Below, one piece after another: positions 1 to 7,829 of a stretch of DNA of 64,000 bases. The notes beneath the pieces are model-generated. The model was not told the origin of the DNA. It was given only the letters and a program-made list of their open reading frames with translations, and ran no database searches. The position numbers and the translations under genes were made by a program. Within the stretch, counting starts at the first letter, position 1; each line of letters begins with the position of its first letter. Source of the stretch: Helicobacter pylori (lineage in GTDB: Bacteria; Campylobacterota; Campylobacteria; Campylobacterales; Helicobacteraceae); contig CP032046.1 of assembly GCA_008032955.1 (NCBI GenBank), positions 496,001-560,000 of the forward strand, in the 5' to 3' direction.

Positions 1-125
1 TTATGGAGTTTGTAAAACTTTTTACCGCTCTTTTTGTCGCTTTTAGTCTCGGTCTCTAAATCCGCTGCGAACGCGCTACTATACGCCACAAACGATACGA
101 GAAATAAATTTCTAACTATACGCAT
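1..125 (-). CDS. Secreted or outer-membrane protein, N-terminal part only
   Basis: Reading leftward from an ATG at 125, 41 codons stay open to the window edge. The ATG is preceded by a good GAGGAGATATT ribosome site. The product starts with a basic residue and a hydrophobic stretch ending in a plausible signal-peptidase site (AFA before ADLETE), then a Lys/Ser/Asp-rich segment. This fits an exported protein, but the visible part is too short to assign a family. The gene continues outside the window. Confidence 0.7.
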   Translation of the reverse strand, partial: MRIVRNLFLVSFVAYSSAFAADLETETKSDKKSGKKFYKLH

Positions 126-201
126 AAGAATATCTCCTCTTAAATATAGTCTTTTTCTATCACACCACCCTAGCATGTTAGAAATAACCATTAGAAAACA
201 C

Positions 202-233
202 AAGCGTGTTTGAGCAAAAACGCCAACACGCTT
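202..233 (-). terminator. Candidate intrinsic terminator of the lipoprotein gene
   Basis: Nine-base arms AAGCGTGTT (202-210) and AACACGCTT (225-233) can pair. Read on the minus strand the stem is followed by a T-rich stretch (GTGTTTTCT). It lies just downstream of the minus-strand gene ending at 263 and upstream of the next minus-strand gene. Confidence 0.6.
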
Positions 234-262
234 ATTGTTTAGCACAAGCTGTTTTAAGCTAA

Positions 263-715
263 TCAATAAAAAACGTAAGGGAAGTATCCAGGCGCTCCAT
301 ACCCATAAGGCCCATAAGGCATAAGGCCAGACCCATAAGGCATGAAACCATAGGGCATGTAATAATAAGGCATGTAATAGCCTCCATACATCCCGTTTTG
401 CATGGGCGAATTGAGATTATCCACTGAATTGTAAAAGCCGTTTAAAGACCCATAAGCGTTATAATTAGTGAAACGATTGATTAAAGGCGTGGTGCGTGCA
501 TCAATAGTGGCGTTTTCTTGCTGGATGGCTTTTTCTTCTCTGGCGACTTCTTGGGCTTTGGTCTCTTTGGGATCTTTAACTAGCACTTCTTCTATAGGCA
601 CATTCGCCCCACAAGCGCTTAACAGATAGGCTAAAAAGCCTGTGTTTAAAAAAAGAACGATTTTAGAGAGATGAGCGGATTGGTGGGGTAAAAAAGTTTT
701 ATTGTTTTGATGCAT
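263..715 (-). CDS. Lipoprotein with Tyr/Gly/Pro-rich C-terminal tail
   Basis: 150 residues. A hydrophobic segment at about residues 18-34 ends in the lipobox LSAC, so Cys35 should be lipidated and the protein anchored in the envelope. A charged Lys/Glu segment follows. The last 40 or so residues are almost only Tyr, Gly, Pro, Met and Phe, with repeated MPY and YGxY units, a low-complexity tail likely to be disordered or adhesive. The gene is divergent from oipA and matches the position of HP0637 in strain 26695 (from memory). Function is not known to me. Confidence 0.8.
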   Translation of the reverse strand: MHQNNKTFLPHQSAHLSKIVLFLNTGFLAYLLSACGANVPIEEVLVKDPKETKAQEVAREEKAIQQENATIDARTTPLINRFTNYNAYGSLNGFYNSVDNLNSPMQNGMYGGYYMPYYYMPYGFMPYGSGLMPYGPYGYGAPGYFPYVFY

Positions 716-850
716 GGGATTTCCTAAATTTTAAAAATAACTAAAGACTAACATGTTTTTAATTTAATATTCATTAAGCGGTGGTTTTGTGGCTATTTCA
801 TTTTAATTGTGTTTTTCATTAAAACCCAATCACTAAAATCTTATTTTTAT

Positions 851-858
851 GATAAAAT
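851..858 (+). promoter_or_regulatory. Candidate -10 region of oipA
   Basis: GATAAAAT lies about 40 bases before the oipA ATG in a very AT-rich stretch, with short T runs upstream and no convincing -35 box, as is usual for sigma80 promoters in H. pylori. The 716-897 gap otherwise holds only AT-rich DNA shared by two divergent genes. Confidence 0.45.
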
Positions 859-897
859 ACCTAATCATAATATCAAATCTTAAACCAAAGAAAAACC

Positions 898-1815
898 ATG
901 AAAAAGGCCCTCTTACTAACTCTCTCTCTCTCGTTTTGGCTCCACGCTGAAAGGAATGGATTTTATTTAGGTTTAAATTTTGCAGAAGGAAGCTATATTC
1001 AAGGACAAGGTAGCATCGGCGAAAAAGCTTCAGCAGAAAACGCCTTAAATCAAGCGATCAATAACGCAAAAAATTCATTATTCCCTAACACAAAAGCCAT
1101 AAAAGATGCGCAAAACGCCTTAAATGCAGTGAAAGATTCAAACAAAATCGCTAGCCGATTCGCAGGAAATGGCGGATCGGGCGGTATTTTCAATGAACTC
1201 AGCTTGGGGTATAAATATTTTTTGGGTAAAAAAAGGATTATAGGGTTTAGGCACTCTCTTTTTTTCGGTTACCAACTTGGTGGCGTTGGTTCTGTTCCTG
1301 GTAGCGGTTTAATCGTTTTTTTACCCTATGGTTTCAATACGGATTTGCTCATTAATTGGACTAACGATAAGCGAGCGTCCCAAAAATATGTTGAACGAAG
1401 GGTAAAAGGGCTTTCTATATTTTACAAAGACATGACCGGCAGAACGCTAGACGCTGATACATTAAAAAAAGCATCAAGGCATGTATTTAGAAAATCTTCA
1501 GGGCTTGTGATTGGCATGGAACTAGGGGGTAGCACTTGGTTTGCGAGTAACAATCTCACCCCTTTCAATCAAGTCAAGAGCCGCACAATTTTTCAGTTAC
1601 AAGGGAAATTTGGCGTTCGTTTTAGTAGTGATGAATACGATATTGATCGCTATGGCGATGAAATCTATCTTGGAGGTTCTAGTGTTGAGTTAGGGGTTAA
1701 AGTGCCTGCTTTCAAAGTCAATTACTATAGCGATAATTATGGGGATAAATTGGATTATAAAAGAGTGGTGAGCGTTTATCTTAACTATACATATAACTTT
1801 AAAAACAAACATTAA
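898..1815 (+). CDS. oipA: Outer inflammatory protein OipA (HopH), in-frame
   Basis: 305 residues. An N-terminal signal peptide ending at about residue 17 (WLHA before ERNGFYLG) leads into a Hop-type outer-membrane beta-barrel that ends in alternating hydrophobic strands (YLNYTYNF). OipA is linked in the literature to IL-8 induction, adhesion and gastric disease. Its signal sequence contains a CT dinucleotide tract whose length switches the gene. Here the tract leaves the full frame open, so the gene is ON as sequenced. Divergent from the lipoprotein gene and convergent with queC. Confidence 0.95.
   Translation: MKKALLLTLSLSFWLHAERNGFYLGLNFAEGSYIQGQGSIGEKASAENALNQAINNAKNSLFPNTKAIKDAQNALNAVKDSNKIASRFAGNGGSGGIFNELSLGYKYFLGKKRIIGFRHSLFFGYQLGGVGSVPGSGLIVFLPYGFNTDLLINWTNDKRASQKYVERRVKGLSIFYKDMTGRTLDADTLKKASRHVFRKSSGLVIGMELGGSTWFASNNLTPFNQVKSRTIFQLQGKFGVRFSSDEYDIDRYGDEIYLGGSSVELGVKVPAFKVNYYSDNYGDKLDYKRVVSVYLNYTYNFKNKH
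920..932 (+). repeat. Phase-variable CT repeat in the oipA signal sequence
   Basis: Six CT units plus a trailing C (920-932) encode Thr-Leu-Ser-Leu-Ser in the signal peptide. Slipped-strand mispairing at this tract is the established on/off switch for oipA. The present length keeps all 305 codons in frame. Confidence 0.95.
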
Positions 1816-1889
1816 AACACGCTTTTTACCGCTCTTTGATTGTTTTGTAAAAACGCTCAAAGGCATTTTTTAAACAAAAATATAAAACA

Positions 1890-1907
1890 GCTTGATCTTA
1901 ATCAAGC
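1890..1907. terminator. Hairpin between convergent oipA and queC
   Basis: Perfect 7-bp stem GCTTGAT / ATCAAGC with a CTTA loop. A second short inverted repeat, AGGGGA (1962-1967) with TCCCCT (1980-1985), lies nearer queC. Neither is followed by a long T run, so termination is inferred from the convergent position. The rest of 1816-2050 shows no gene. Confidence 0.45.
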
Positions 1908-2050
1908 GACAAACTCTTAAAAAAACGCTCTTTTTGGGTTAGGGGTTTTAGTTGGGGTTGTAGGGGAATTATTTCAAAATCCCCTGTTCTCTTAAGAAAT
2001 TTATTATAAAAACAAAGTTTTAAAAACCCTATTCTTTAAAAAATTATTTT

Positions 2051-2728
2051 TTATAGCATGGCTTGAAACTCTTCAAAGCCTTTTTTCCTCAATTGGCATG
2101 CCGGGCATTTATCGCAGCCATAGCCATAAGCATGCAAAATCTTTCGCTCTCCTTGGTAGCAGGTGTGCGTTTCTTTGATGACTAAATCTAAGACGCCCAA
2201 ATCTTTAGCCATATGAAATTCTTGCGCTTTATTCAAAAACATTAAAGGCGTTAGGATTTTAATCGCTGTGTTTGATCCTAAATTTAGGGCATGCTCGATG
2301 CTTTTAATAAAATCTTCTTTACAATCCGGATAGCCGCTAAAATCCGCTTGCGAAACCCCTAAAGCGATGTTGCTAGCCCCTATTTTTTGCGCGTAAGAAT
2401 GCAAAAGGGTGATAAAAATAGCGTTACGATTAGGCACAAAAGAGTTGGGTAAATCTTTATTTTGCACATGCGAATGCCCTATTAAATCGTTAGAGTTTTT
2501 AAAAAGCGCGGAGCGGGTGATATTCTCTAAAAAATCTAACGAGATGATTTCATAAGGGAGTTGCAAAAGAGAAGCGATTTTTTGAGCGCATTCTAATTCC
2601 ACAGAGTGTTTTTGCGCATAATCAAACCCCACTAAACAGACTTTTTTAAAACGCTTTTTCGCCCACACGGCTAAAGTGGTGCTATCTTGCCCGCCGCTAA
2701 AACCGATCACGCAAATTTCTTGTTCCAT
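2051..2728 (-). CDS. queC: 7-cyano-7-deazaguanine synthase QueC
   Basis: 225 residues from the ATG at 2728; a TTG one codon upstream is also open, and TAAGGAA precedes both. QueC makes preQ0 from 7-carboxy-7-deazaguanine with ATP and ammonia, in the queuosine tRNA-modification pathway. Visible are the N-terminal PP-loop SGGQDS and the C-terminal zinc cluster, with Cys residues spaced as in CYQG...[10 protein letters not shown]. Length and motif order are normal. Divergent from the nucleotidyltransferase gene across a 60-bp gap. Confidence 0.93.
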   Translation of the reverse strand: MEQEICVIGFSGGQDSTTLAVWAKKRFKKVCLVGFDYAQKHSVELECAQKIASLLQLPYEIISLDFLENITRSALFKNSNDLIGHSHVQNKDLPNSFVPNRNAIFITLLHSYAQKIGASNIALGVSQADFSGYPDCKEDFIKSIEHALNLGSNTAIKILTPLMFLNKAQEFHMAKDLGVLDLVIKETHTCYQGERKILHAYGYGCDKCPACQLRKKGFEEFQAML

Positions 2729-2754
2729 CAAAATTCCTTAAAATTCTAAAAAGA

Positions 2755-2760
2755 TATAAT
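2755..2760 (+). promoter_or_regulatory. -10 box TATAAT for the nucleotidyltransferase gene
   Basis: Perfect TATAAT, 30 bases upstream of the GTG start at 2790 and inside the short divergent gap with queC. No clear -35 element. Confidence 0.6.
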
Positions 2761-2789
2761 AACACAAAGAAATTTTAAGAGTAAAAAGC

Positions 2790-4520
2790 GTGTTTGAGTT
2801 AAAAGCAGAATTAAAAGAATTGTTTGACATTTATGAAAAATCCCCCTATGAGCTTTACTTGGTGGGAGGGTGCGTACGCGATTGTTTGATGGGCATTACC
2901 CCCAAAGATTACGATTTGACCTCAAACGCTTTAGTCAATGAAAGCAAAGAGCTTCTTTTAAAGCACGATTTTAGAGTGCTAGAAACCGGTATCAAACATG
3001 GCACGATCACGGCTCTTAAAAACCATCAAAGCTATGAAATCACAACTTTTAGAATGGAAAAGGGGCATATCAAACACCGAAAGCCTAAAGAATTGGTTTT
3101 TAGCGCTCATTTGACAGACGATTTAAAGCGGCGCGATTTTAGCATGAATGCGATCGCTTATAGCCCTACAAAAGGGCTGATTGATCCTTTTAAAGGGCAG
3201 AATGCGATTGAAAATCAAACGATTGAATGCGTGGGGGAAGCGCGATTGAGGTTTTTTGAAGACGCTTTAAGGATTTTAAGAGCGCTGCGATTCAGCGCGA
3301 CTTTAGGTTTTAAGATAGCAGCAAGCACCAAAAGAGCGGTTTTTGCGTGTAAGGATTTGTTAAAACACCTTTCTAAAGAGCGCTTACAAAGCGAATTGAA
3401 TAAGCTTCTTATGGGGAAAAACGCCTATGAAGTGGCTAAAGAATATCAAGAAATTTTAGAGTTGGTTACTCAAGAAAAAATAGAAAATTTAGGGTTTTTA
3501 AAAAACGCGCCTTTGAATTTGGAATTAAGATTATTAGGGTTTTTCAAGCATCAAAAAAGTTTAGAAAATTTACGCTATCCTAAAAAAACTTGTGTTTTAT
3601 TCGCTCAAGCTAAAGAATGCCATAAAGCTTTTTTAAATATTCATAACAAAACAGAGTTAAAATTTTTATTAAAGGATTACGATTTAGAGCCTTTTAATTT
3701 GGCTTTAGATTTTTATGTGCTAGAAAACCCCAAACACGCTTTAAAAATCAAAGGCTTGTTAAAAGAAATATTTGATTCTAACGAGCCTTTTAAAAAAGAA
3801 CACCTAGCCCTTAAGGGTGGCGAGCTTCAAAACTTGGGTTATCAGCACCAAAAAATCGGCGAAATTTTAAACGCATGCTTAAATTCAGTCATTGAAAATC
3901 CTAAAAACAACGCTTTAGAATGGCTGATTGAGTGGGTTAAGGGTCATTATTTACCTAATGATGCTATAAATCTTTCGCCAATAGGCAAAAAATTAAAAAT
4001 TAAAAATGGAAAAAACATGACAACGATGAATGCGATTCAATGGCCTAAGAAATGGATTCCAGGAGAGACTGATAATTTCGTGTCCAATGAAGTTATTGTC
4101 AAAGGTTTGGATTTTAATAAAGTGGTGCAGCATTTAAGAGATGCGTCCCATTGGGAAAAGTATTACAAAAATTCAGGGAATATCCACATGTATCATCAAG
4201 ACAATACCATTCTTAAAGACAAGACTCGTTTCCGCTTTGAAACTTTTGGCTTTTTGGTGGAAGCAGAAGTGGAAGAGTTTGAATTGAAAGACGCTATTTT
4301 GCGTTTGGCTTGGAGAGGCTGGAATGAAGCTAAAGGCGATGAGTATCTTGAAGTGTATCACGCATGGCTAGTTGAAAAATTAGATAATGATCGTGTGCGT
4401 ATTTTAACCCAAGAAAGCCAATCAGGAGTCCCTGCTAAAGCTTTAGCGAAATCTGTGCCTAATGCGATGTTGAATGGCCATCAAGCTTGGTTAGATGGTT
4501 TAGTGGCGTATTCACGCTAA
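2790..4520 (+). CDS. CCA/poly(A) polymerase family nucleotidyltransferase read in frame into an SRPBCC domain
   Basis: One open frame of 576 codons from a GTG. Residues 1 to about 405 are a class II tRNA nucleotidyltransferase / poly(A) polymerase: YLVGGCVRD near 23-31, metal-binding D40 and D42, RRDFSMNA, and EDALRILRALRFSA. In most bacteria this family adds or repairs the tRNA 3' CCA end. From residue 410 (ATG at 4017) an unrelated 167-residue domain begins. Fusion of these domains is not known to me. One extra A in the A6 run 3987-3992 would end the first protein at KKIKN-stop and free the second gene, so the fusion may come from a one-base loss. Confidence 0.85.
   Translation: MFELKAELKELFDIYEKSPYELYLVGGCVRDCLMGITPKDYDLTSNALVNESKELLLKHDFRVLETGIKHGTITALKNHQSYEITTFRMEKGHIKHRKPKELVFSAHLTDDLKRRDFSMNAIAYSPTKGLIDPFKGQNAIENQTIECVGEARLRFFEDALRILRALRFSATLGFKIAASTKRAVFACKDLLKHLSKERLQSELNKLLMGKNAYEVAKEYQEILELVTQEKIENLGFLKNAPLNLELRLLGFFKHQKSLENLRYPKKTCVLFAQAKECHKAFLNIHNKTELKFLLKDYDLEPFNLALDFYVLENPKHALKIKGLLKEIFDSNEPFKKEHLALKGGELQNLGYQHQKIGEILNACLNSVIENPKNNALEWLIEWVKGHYLPNDAINLSPIGKKLKIKNGKNMTTMNAIQWPKKWIPGETDNFVSNEVIVKGLDFNKVVQHLRDASHWEKYYKNSGNIHMYHQDNTILKDKTRFRFETFGFLVEAEVEEFELKDAILRLAWRGWNEAKGDEYLEVYHAWLVEKLDNDRVRILTQESQSGVPAKALAKSVPNAMLNGHQAWLDGLVAYSR
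4017..4520 (+). other. SRPBCC (START-like) domain, probably a separate gene originally
   Basis: Begins MTTMNAIQWPKKWIPGE. The pattern of a long N-terminal strand, HLRDASHWEKYY helices, alternating strands around FRFETFGFLVEAEVEEF, and a long C-terminal helix ending HQAWLDGLVAYSR fits the SRPBCC ligand-binding fold. The ligand is unknown. It is followed after 14 bases by a dehydrogenase with a GAGGA-type ribosome site, suggesting the two work in one small redox or metabolic operon that also includes frxA. The ribosome site before 4017 is weak (ATGGAAAAAAC). Confidence 0.6.
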
Positions 4521-4534
4521 TAAGTGAGGATTGA

Positions 4535-5392
4535 ATGAAAATTGGATGGATTGGACTAGGGGCTATGGGGACTCCTATGGCGACTCGTTTGTGCGATGCA
4601 AATTTAGAAGTGTCGGTTTATAACCGAACAGAGAGCAAAGCAGCCCCTTTAAAAGAAAAAGGCGTAGCGGTTTATACTAGCCCTATAGATTTGGCCGCTA
4701 AAGTTGATCTGGTTTTTATCATGCTTTCGGATAAAGCGGCGATTGATGCCGTTTTAGCGCTAGAATTTTGGGAACAGATGTCTGAAAAAATCGTGGTGAA
4801 TATGAGCACCATCGCCCCTTTGGAAAGCTTATCTTTAGAAAAAATCGCTCAAAAGCATCAAGCAACTTACCTTGAAGCGCCCGTTTCAGGATCGGTTGGC
4901 GCGGCTAAAGCTGGGGCGTTATTGATTTTAGCAGCCGGTAATGAAGAAGTGATCACTCAACTCAAACCTGTTTTGGCGCATTTGGGGAGTCAGATTTTTT
5001 ATTTGGGTAAGATTGGTCAAGGGACAGGGGCTAAATTATCCATTAATAGCCTTTTGGCTCAAATGGGGATTGCTTATTCAGAAGCTTTGCTATTAGCCAA
5101 ACATTTAGGGGTTGATGCAGAGTCATTTTTGCAAATTATTGGCCAATCTAGCATGAATTCGCCTCTCTTTCAAGCTAAAAAAGGCATGTGGCTACAAGAC
5201 AATTATCCGGCCGCTTTCAGTTTGAAACTTATGGCTAAGGATATTCGTTTAGCTAAAAATGAAGCAGGAGAGGCGATTGAATTGCCATTCTTATTCAAGG
5301 CGCAAGAGCTTTATTCTCAAGCGGAAAAATCCGGTTTAGGCGAATTGGATATGGCAGCCGTTTATCATTATTTAGAAAAAGGAGAACATTAA
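4535..5392 (+). CDS. NAD(P)-dependent beta-hydroxyacid dehydrogenase
   Basis: 285 residues. The N-terminal Rossmann motif GWIGLGAMGTPMA is the signature of the 3-hydroxyisobutyrate / 6-phosphogluconate dehydrogenase superfamily. The substrate-binding motif APVSGSVGAAKAG is near 116-128, and the catalytic Lys lies in GQGTGAKLSINSL near 168. Likely a cytoplasmic oxidoreductase of a 3-hydroxyacid or a succinic-semialdehyde-type reductase; substrate not assignable. I recall that strain J99 has such a gene here and that content is strain-variable. Ribosome site GTGAGGA; frxA starts two bases after its stop. Confidence 0.88.
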   Translation: MKIGWIGLGAMGTPMATRLCDANLEVSVYNRTESKAAPLKEKGVAVYTSPIDLAAKVDLVFIMLSDKAAIDAVLALEFWEQMSEKIVVNMSTIAPLESLSLEKIAQKHQATYLEAPVSGSVGAAKAGALLILAAGNEEVITQLKPVLAHLGSQIFYLGKIGQGTGAKLSINSLLAQMGIAYSEALLLAKHLGVDAESFLQIIGQSSMNSPLFQAKKGMWLQDNYPAAFSLKLMAKDIRLAKNEAGEAIELPFLFKAQELYSQAEKSGLGELDMAAVYHYLEKGEH

Positions 5393-5393
5393 A

Positions 5394-6047
5394 ATGGACA
5401 GAGAACAAGTGGTTGCTTTACAGCACCAACGATTCGCTACGAAAAAATACGATCCCAATCGCCGTATTTCACAAAAGGATTGGGAAGCTTTGGTTGAAGT
5501 GGGGAGGTTAGCCCCTTCTTCAATCGGGCTTGAGCCATGGAAAATGCTTTTATTAAAAAATGAACGCATGAAAGAAGATTTAAAACCGATGGCATGGGGG
5601 GCGATCTCTAGTTTGGAGGGAGCGAGCCATTTTGTCATTTATCTTGCGTGAAAGGGCGTTACTTATGACAGCGATTACGTTAAAAAAGTGATGCATGAGG
5701 TTAAGAAAAGGGATTATGATTCTAATTCAAGGTTCGCTCAAATCATCAAAAATTTCCAAGAGAACGATATAAAACTCAATAGCGAACGATCCTTGTTTGA
5801 TTGGGCTAGCAAGCAGACTTATATCCAAATGGCGAACATGATGATGGCAGCGGCCATGTTAGGGATTGATTCTTGCCCGATTGAAGGGTATGATCAAGAA
5901 AAAGTGGAAGCTTATTTAGAGGAAAAGGGCTATCTGAACACGGCGGAATTTGGCGTGTCGGTAATGGCTTGTTTTGGTTATCGCAACCAAGAAATCACCC
6001 CTAAAACCCGTTGGAAGACAGAAGTTATTTATGAAGTGATTGAATAA
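5394..6047 (+). pseudogene. frxA: FrxA NAD(P)H-flavin nitroreductase interrupted by a TGA codon
   Basis: The 217-codon frame is intact except for TGA at 5649-5651 (codon 86), after FVIYLA and before KGVTYDSDYVKK. No frameshift is involved. FrxA is an FMN-dependent oxygen-insensitive nitroreductase which, with RdxA, activates metronidazole; loss of frxA can raise resistance. N-terminal RFATKKYDPNRRIS and the later NMMMAAAMLGIDSCPIEGYD match the nitroreductase fold. The stop most simply comes from an Arg codon (CGA or AGA) becoming TGA. A truncated 85-residue product lacks most FMN contacts. Distinct from a Sec codon: no SECIS-like hairpin is evident. Confidence 0.93.
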
Positions 6048-6083
6048 AAACGCTTCTGGCTTTTTGATAATTAATCATAAAAA

Positions 6084-6101
6084 GCTTGGCGTTAGCCAAG
6101 C
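6084..6101 (+). terminator. Hairpin after frxA
   Basis: GCTTGGC (6084-6090) and GCCAAGC (6095-6101) form a perfect 7-bp stem with a GTTA loop, 37 bases after the frxA stop. There is no strong T run downstream, so efficiency is uncertain. Confidence 0.5.
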
Positions 6102-6176
6102 GCTAATCTCTTGAATAATGCCTATTCATGTTTGATAAAAACAGAACCACCACAATATAATTAAGTATTCTTTAGG

Positions 6177-6182
6177 TATAAT
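6177..6182 (+). promoter_or_regulatory. -10 box TATAAT of gltX2
   Basis: Perfect TATAAT 30 bases upstream of the gltX2 ATG, preceded by an AT-rich tract with no clear -35. Confidence 0.65.
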
Positions 6183-6211
6183 CAAAAACTATTTTCAAAT
6201 AAAGGGTTTTT

Positions 6212-7531
6212 ATGCTTCGTTTTGCGCCTTCGCCTACAGGGGATATGCACATAGGGAATTTAAGGGCAGCCATTTTTAACTACATTGTGGCCAAACAGCA
6301 ACATAAACCCTTTCTCATCCGCATTGAAGACACGGACAAAGAGCGCAACATTGAAGGCAAAGACCAAGAGATTTTAGAGATTTTAAAGCTTATGGGGATA
6401 AGCTGGGACAAGCTCGTGTATCAAAGCCATAATATAGAGTATCACAGAGAAATGGCAGAAAAATTACTGAAGGAAAATAAAGCGTTTTATTGTTATGCGA
6501 GCGCGGAGTTTTTAGAAAGAGAAAAAGAAAAAGCCAAAAATGAAAAACGCCCTTTTAGGTATTTAGACGAGTGGGCCACTTTAGAAAAAGACAAAAACCA
6601 TGCCCCTGTGGTGCGTTTGAAAGCCCCAAATCATGCGGTGTCTTTCAATGATGCGATTAAAAAAGAAGTGAAATTTGAACCTTATGAATTGGATTCTTTT
6701 GTGCTTTTAAGGAAAGATAAAAGCCCGACTTATAATTTCGCTTGCGCATGCGATGATTTGCTCTATGAAATCAGTCTGATTATTAGAGGCGAAGATCATG
6801 TGAGTAACACCCCTAAACAAATCTTAATCCAAGAAGCTTTAGGCTCAAACGATCCGATTGTTTATGCGCATTTGCCCATTATTTTAGATGAAGTAAGCGG
6901 TAAAAAGATGAGCAAAAGAGACGAAGCGTCCAGCGTGAAATGGCTTTTGAATCAAGGGTTTTTGCCGGTTGCGATCGTGAATTACCTCATCACTATCGGT
7001 AACAAAGTGCCTAAGGAAGTTTTTAGCCTTGATGAAGCGATAGAATGGTTTAGTTTAGAAAACCTTTCCAGCTCCCCAGCTCATTTTAATTTGAAATATT
7101 TAAAACACTTAAACCACGAGCATTTAAAGCTTTTAGACGATGAAACATTATTAGAATGCGCTCACATAAAAGATAAAAACCTCCTAGGGCTTTTAAGATT
7201 GTTTGTAGAAGAATGCGGCACGCTTTTAGAATTGAAAGAAAAAATTTCGTTGTTTTTAGAGCCAAAGGATATTGTTAAAACTTATGAAAACGAAGATTTT
7301 AAAGAGCGTTGTTTAGCGCTTTTTAACGCTCTAAAAAGCATGGATTTTCAAGCCTATAAGGATTTTGAAAGTTTTAAAAAAGAAGCCATGCGATTGAGCC
7401 AGCTTAAGGGTAAGGATTTTTTCAAACCTTTGCGCATTCTTTTGACCGGGAACTCGCATGGCATTGAATTGCCTTTGATTTTCCCCTATATCCAAAGCCA
7501 TCATCAAGAAGTTTTAAGGCTCAAAGCATGA
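6212..7531 (+). CDS. gltX2: Glutamyl-tRNA synthetase 2 (misacylating, tRNA-Gln specific)
   Basis: 439 residues. Class I aminoacyl-tRNA synthetase with [17 protein letters not shown] (HIGH-like) at the N terminus and [11 protein letters not shown] (KMSKS loop) near 231-241. H. pylori has two GluRS enzymes. The one at this locus is known to charge tRNA-Gln with Glu, which the GatCAB amidotransferase then converts to Gln-tRNA-Gln. The gatB gene is in the same window (23247). AAAGGGTTTTT precedes the ATG; its TGA overlaps the ATG of the next gene. Confidence 0.92.
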   Translation: MLRFAPSPTGDMHIGNLRAAIFNYIVAKQQHKPFLIRIEDTDKERNIEGKDQEILEILKLMGISWDKLVYQSHNIEYHREMAEKLLKENKAFYCYASAEFLEREKEKAKNEKRPFRYLDEWATLEKDKNHAPVVRLKAPNHAVSFNDAIKKEVKFEPYELDSFVLLRKDKSPTYNFACACDDLLYEISLIIRGEDHVSNTPKQILIQEALGSNDPIVYAHLPIILDEVSGKKMSKRDEASSVKWLLNQGFLPVAIVNYLITIGNKVPKEVFSLDEAIEWFSLENLSSSPAHFNLKYLKHLNHEHLKLLDDETLLECAHIKDKNLLGLLRLFVEECGTLLELKEKISLFLEPKDIVKTYENEDFKERCLALFNALKSMDFQAYKDFESFKKEAMRLSQLKGKDFFKPLRILLTGNSHGIELPLIFPYIQSHHQEVLRLKA

Positions 7532-7821
7532 TATTTTCTACCCTTATTAATGCGATAGCGGTGATTTTAAGCTCGCTCATTACGATTTATATGTGGGTGG
7601 TGATCATTTATTCGCTTATCAGCTTCGTGCAGCCTAACCCCAATAACCCCATCATGCAAATCCTCGCTCGCTTGTGTGAGCCGGTGTTTTATTTTTTACG
7701 CTCTAGATTCAAGCTGGTGTTTAACGGGTTGGATTTCGCTCCTTTAGTGGTGGTCATCGTTTTGAAATTTTTGGATTTAACTCTCATCCAATGGCTTTTT
7801 ATGCTCGCCAAAAGTCTTTAA
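7528..7821 (+). CDS. YggT family membrane protein
   Basis: 97 residues, almost entirely hydrophobic, with two predicted membrane segments around residues 5-31 and 67-95. The loop between them has the YggT-typical sequence [20 protein letters not shown]. YggT proteins sit in the inner membrane; roles in osmotic balance or cell division have been proposed elsewhere but not settled. Translationally coupled to gltX2 (ATGA overlap) and followed at once by slt. Confidence 0.85.
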   Translation: MIFSTLINAIAVILSSLITIYMWVVIIYSLISFVQPNPNNPIMQILARLCEPVFYFLRSRFKLVFNGLDFAPLVVVIVLKFLDLTLIQWLFMLAKSL

Positions 7822-7829
7822 AGGAAATC

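Noticed and set aside
5649-5651. Selenocysteine codon in frxA
   Set aside because: No SECIS-like hairpin follows, no Cys is expected at this position, and the family has Arg here.
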